NCBI GenBank assembly: GCA_016199835.1
Contig: JACQFX010000067.1
Span: 1-64,000 of the forward strand
DNA from: Nitrosomonadales bacterium
GTDB taxonomy: Bacteria; Pseudomonadota; Gammaproteobacteria; Burkholderiales; Gallionellaceae
Reading direction: 5' to 3'
Length of the DNA stretch: 64,000 nt
A program made the position numbers and the translations under genes. Shown piece after piece: positions 58,220 through 64,000 of this stretch. Under the pieces are notes generated by a model. That model did not search any database and was not told where the DNA came from. It was given only the letters and a program-made list of their open reading frames with translations. How positions within the stretch are numbered: position 1 is the first letter of the stretch; every line of letters begins with the position of its first letter.

Positions 58220-60832
58220 ATGGCGAGCAATCTACTGATCGTTGAATCCCCGGCCAAGGCCGTCACCCTGAAAAAATACCTGGGCAAGGACTTCGAGGTG
58301 CTGGCCTCTTACGGTCATGTGCGTGATCTTGTTCCCAAAACCGGTGCAATAGATACCGAAAACGGTTTCGCCATGCAATACGAAACCATCGCACGCAACA
58401 GCAAACATGTGGATGCTATTTCCAAAGCCGCAGCCGCAGCCGATAATATTTATCTGGCACCGGACCCGGATCGCGAAGGGGAAGCCATTGCCTGGCACAT
58501 CGCCGAGTTGCTGAAAAACAAGCGTGGCATTAAGAATAAAAAAATGCAGCGCGTCGTATTCCATGAAATTACTCAAAGTGCGGTAAAGGAGGCCGTCGCT
58601 CACCCGCGCGAGATTTCCATTCCTCTGGTCAATGCGCAACAGGCACGGCGCGCACTGGATTATCTGGTGGGTTTTAATTTGTCGCCACTGCTGTGGCGCA
58701 AGATCCGCCCCGGCCTTTCAGCCGGCCGCGTGCAGAGCCCGGCACTGCGTCTGATTGTAGAGCGCGAACTGGAGATCGAGGCATTCCGCTCACAGGAATA
58801 TTGGACAGTTCATCTGGACAGCCACAAAAATCATCAATCGTTCGGCGCAAAACTGTTCCAGTATCAAGGCAAAAAACTGGATCAACTCAGCATCGGCAGC
58901 CGGCAAGAATATGACGCCATCTTCGCCAAGCTTAACGATGCCAAACTGCCGCCGAAAGTAGTACGCGTGGAAAAAAAAGCCAAGCAACGCTATGCCGCCG
59001 CACCTTTCACTACCTCTACGTTGCAACAGGAAGCCGTACGCAAACTCGGTATGACCTCCGAACGCACCATGCGCATTGCACAGCAATTGTATGAGGGCGT
59101 GGACATCGGCGGTCAGAGCATAGGTTTAATTACCTACATGCGTACCGACTCCGTATCGTTAGCCAAGGAAGCGGTACAAGAGATACGTGATTACATCTCG
59201 GACAATTTCGCTCCAGACTATTTGCCCAAAACTTCGCCTGTCTACAAGAGCAAAGCCAAAAATGCTCAAGAAGCACACGAAGCTGTGCGCCCTACTTCCA
59301 TCGTCCGTACTCCGGATGCCATGCGTGATCATCTCACCGTGGATCAGGCGCGACTGTACGAAATGATCTGGAAGCGCACGCTGGCCTGTCAGATGGCACC
59401 TGCGCGCTTCGACACAGTAAGTCTCGACATCCGCCTCGGTGGCGATGACACCCTGTTCCGTGCCAGCGGCCAGACACTGGTGTTCCCCGGCTTCATCGCT
59501 GTGTATCAGGAAGACACCGATGACAGCAACGAAGAGGAGGACAGCGGCAAACTGCCGCCCCTGGCGGAAGGTGAGACCATCCCGCTCGATAAGCTATTCG
59601 GCGAACAACATTTCACCCAACCGCCACCGCGCTTCTCCGAAGCCAGTCTGGTAAAGACACTGGAAGAACACGGCATTGGCCGCCCTTCCACTTACGCCAG
59701 CATCATCTCCACGTTGCAGGCACGTGAGTATGCAATATTGGAAAAAAAGCGTTTCCAGCCCACCGATGTGGGCCGCGTCGTCAATAAATTCCTCACCGAA
59801 CATTTCACCCGCTATGTGGACTATGGTTTTACCGCACAGATGGAAGACGAACTGGATGAGATATCGGAAGGCAAGCGCGATTGGATACCGGTACTGGATG
59901 AATTCTGGAAGGGCTTCCACAAACTTATCGCCGACAAAAAAGACGTGGATCGCCCTGGCACAGAAGTACTGGAAGAAGCCTGCCCCAAGTGCGGCAAACC
60001 TTTATCCAAGCGCCTCGGCAAGCGTGGCAACTTCATTGGTTGCACTGGTTATCCCGAATGCGACTACACGCGCAACCTCGGCGGAGAGGATGACGCCAGT
60101 GAGGCGAGGAAAGAACTGGGCGCTCATCCAGACACCCGGCAAGCGGTGCTGTTATTGCGCGGTCCTTACGGCCATTATGTGCAACTGGGCGAAGTAATCG
60201 AGGGTGAGAAGACCAAACCCAAGCGTGTTTCCTGGCCCAAGGAGTTGCCACTGGAGCAAGCTGAACTGAGTACCGCGCTGAAGCTTCTCTCGCTGCCGCG
60301 CGAGCTGGGGATACATCCCGAGTCCGGGAAAAAAGTCATTGTTAATATCGGTCGCTTTGGTCCTTACATCGGTCACGACGGCAAGTTCAAGTCCGTCCCT
60401 CGTAGCGATAGTATTTTCGACATCCAGTTGGGTCGTGCTGTTGAATTGCTGGCACAAGCCAAGGCTGGCAACACCGTGCTTCGCACATTAGGCGAGCATC
60501 CGGACGATAAGGCTCCAGTAGAGGTTTGCAGTGGTCGCTACGGCCCTTACGTGCGCCACGGCAAGGTCAACGCCACCCTGCCCAAGAACGCCACACCGGA
60601 TGAAATCACGCTGGAAGAAGGTCTGGTACTGCTCGCGGCACGAGTTGCAAAAGGACCCGTAGCCAAGAAAACCGTTGCTCGAAAAAAACCGGCTGCAGAA
60701 AAAAAATCCGCACCCAAAAAAGCTTCAGCCACGAAGAAAGAGCCTGGCCCAAAGAACGCCGCCATCAAAAAATCTGCGGCCAAGAAGAAGGCTCCAGCAA
60801 AGAAGCCCGCAGCCAAAAAGGTGGCCACGTGA
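58220..60832 (+). CDS. topA: DNA topoisomerase I
   Basis: 870 residues. The TOPRIM domain starts LLIVESPAKAVTLKKYLG and holds APDPDREGEAIAWHIAE; the catalytic Tyr is in YEGVDIGGQSIGLITYMRTDS. A zinc finger (CPKCGKPLSKRLGKRGNFIGCTGYPECDY) and two topoisomerase C-terminal repeats follow. The last 60 residues are Lys/Ala-rich (KKTVARKKPAAEKKSAPKK...), a histone-H1-like DNA-binding tail common in betaproteobacteria. It relaxes negative supercoils, opposing the gyrase encoded next door. Confidence 0.96.
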   Translation: MASNLLIVESPAKAVTLKKYLGKDFEVLASYGHVRDLVPKTGAIDTENGFAMQYETIARNSKHVDAISKAAAAADNIYLAPDPDREGEAIAWHIAELLKNKRGIKNKKMQRVVFHEITQSAVKEAVAHPREISIPLVNAQQARRALDYLVGFNLSPLLWRKIRPGLSAGRVQSPALRLIVERELEIEAFRSQEYWTVHLDSHKNHQSFGAKLFQYQGKKLDQLSIGSRQEYDAIFAKLNDAKLPPKVVRVEKKAKQRYAAAPFTTSTLQQEAVRKLGMTSERTMRIAQQLYEGVDIGGQSIGLITYMRTDSVSLAKEAVQEIRDYISDNFAPDYLPKTSPVYKSKAKNAQEAHEAVRPTSIVRTPDAMRDHLTVDQARLYEMIWKRTLACQMAPARFDTVSLDIRLGGDDTLFRASGQTLVFPGFIAVYQEDTDDSNEEEDSGKLPPLAEGETIPLDKLFGEQHFTQPPPRFSEASLVKTLEEHGIGRPSTYASIISTLQAREYAILEKKRFQPTDVGRVVNKFLTEHFTRYVDYGFTAQMEDELDEISEGKRDWIPVLDEFWKGFHKLIADKKDVDRPGTEVLEEACPKCGKPLSKRLGKRGNFIGCTGYPECDYTRNLGGEDDASEARKELGAHPDTRQAVLLLRGPYGHYVQLGEVIEGEKTKPKRVSWPKELPLEQAELSTALKLLSLPRELGIHPESGKKVIVNIGRFGPYIGHDGKFKSVPRSDSIFDIQLGRAVELLAQAKAGNTVLRTLGEHPDDKAPVEVCSGRYGPYVRHGKVNATLPKNATPDEITLEEGLVLLAARVAKGPVAKKTVARKKPAAEKKSAPKKASATKKEPGPKNAAIKKSAAKKKAPAKKPAAKKVAT

Positions 60833-60885
60833 TTTTTACGTTTTTTATGGAAACGTCTTGTTAATCAAAAACTAGTTGCAAATAA

Positions 60886-60914
60886 AAGGAGCCCCTCCAA
60901 TAACGGGGCTCCTT
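60886..60914. terminator. Bidirectional terminator between topA and gyrB
   Basis: AAGGAGCCCC (60886-60895) and GGGGCTCCTT (60905-60914) form a 10-bp stem. On the minus strand it is followed by TTATTTG after gyrB; the + strand tail (CATTTCCTG) is weaker. Confidence 0.8.
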
Positions 60915-60938
60915 CATTTCCTGCCCTTTATTTCTTAC

Positions 60939-64000
<3,062 letters not shown>

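Overview
The window looks like a chromosome segment from a neutrophilic, iron-oxidising type of betaproteobacterium (Gallionellaceae, Sideroxydans/Gallionella-like). The reasons are giant multiheme c-type cytochromes at the left end, a form II RubisCO operon with CbbQ/CbbO and a divergent CbbR, a clustered set of Calvin/glycolytic genes, and betaproteobacterial gene orders (rsmI-lpoA-yraN-diaA-dolP; def-fmt-rsmB-DUF4390-ntrY/ntrX; LysM-dprA-smg-topA). The genus is an inference from content, not from a database search. The right end lies near the replication origin: gyrB and dnaN are neighbours with a perfect 16-bp parS-like site between them.

Layout. 1-8029: electron-transfer cluster. It has a giant cytochrome running off the left edge (at least 37 haem motifs in about 1,213 residues), a second 21-haem cytochrome broken by a 58-bp tandem duplication, a His-rich membrane protein, and a divergent membrane-anchored ferredoxin/flavoprotein. 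8031-18442: housekeeping genes (rsmI, envelope genes, hldE-type adenylyltransferase, hemB, engB, hemL, thiE, thiD, gloA, a flavoprotein), with a structured candidate small RNA between hemB and engB. 18331-26132: a small HTH regulator gene cut in two by a 6,974-bp transposon. The transposon has perfect 25-bp terminal inverted repeats and an 8-bp target duplication. It carries a type III restriction-modification system, a LexA-like repressor, an IS1595-type transposase and a winged-helix protein. 26175-36177: rsmA (preceded by two tiny leader ORFs that repeat its N-terminus), pdxA, surA, lptD, and divergently amgK (with an in-frame palindromic insertion), murU, pepP and ubiH. 36292-49273: CO2 fixation block (cbbO, cbbQ, cbbM, cbbR, fba, pyk, pgk, gap, tkt). 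49392-64000: NtrXY-like two-component system, rsmB, fmt, def, LysM protein, dprA, smg, topA, gyrB, parS, dnaN.

Most striking. The methyltransferase gene mod in the transposon contains 14 AGCC tetranucleotide repeats just after its start. In the sequence as given the repeat count puts the ATG out of frame, so this is a phase-variable type III system caught in the OFF state. It is carried on a transposon that has landed in, and can be cleanly excised on paper from, a 134-codon regulator gene. Other unusual items are the RKRF-repeat leader ORFs before rsmA, the frameshifting duplication in the cytochrome, the palindromic insert inside the AmgK kinase, and a candidate sRNA exposing a CUCCUCCC loop.

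How the genes work together. The cytochromes and membrane redox proteins plausibly bring electrons in from an extracellular donor. The Calvin-cycle block uses the resulting energy and reductant to fix CO2. The remaining genes are envelope, cofactor and information-processing housekeeping.
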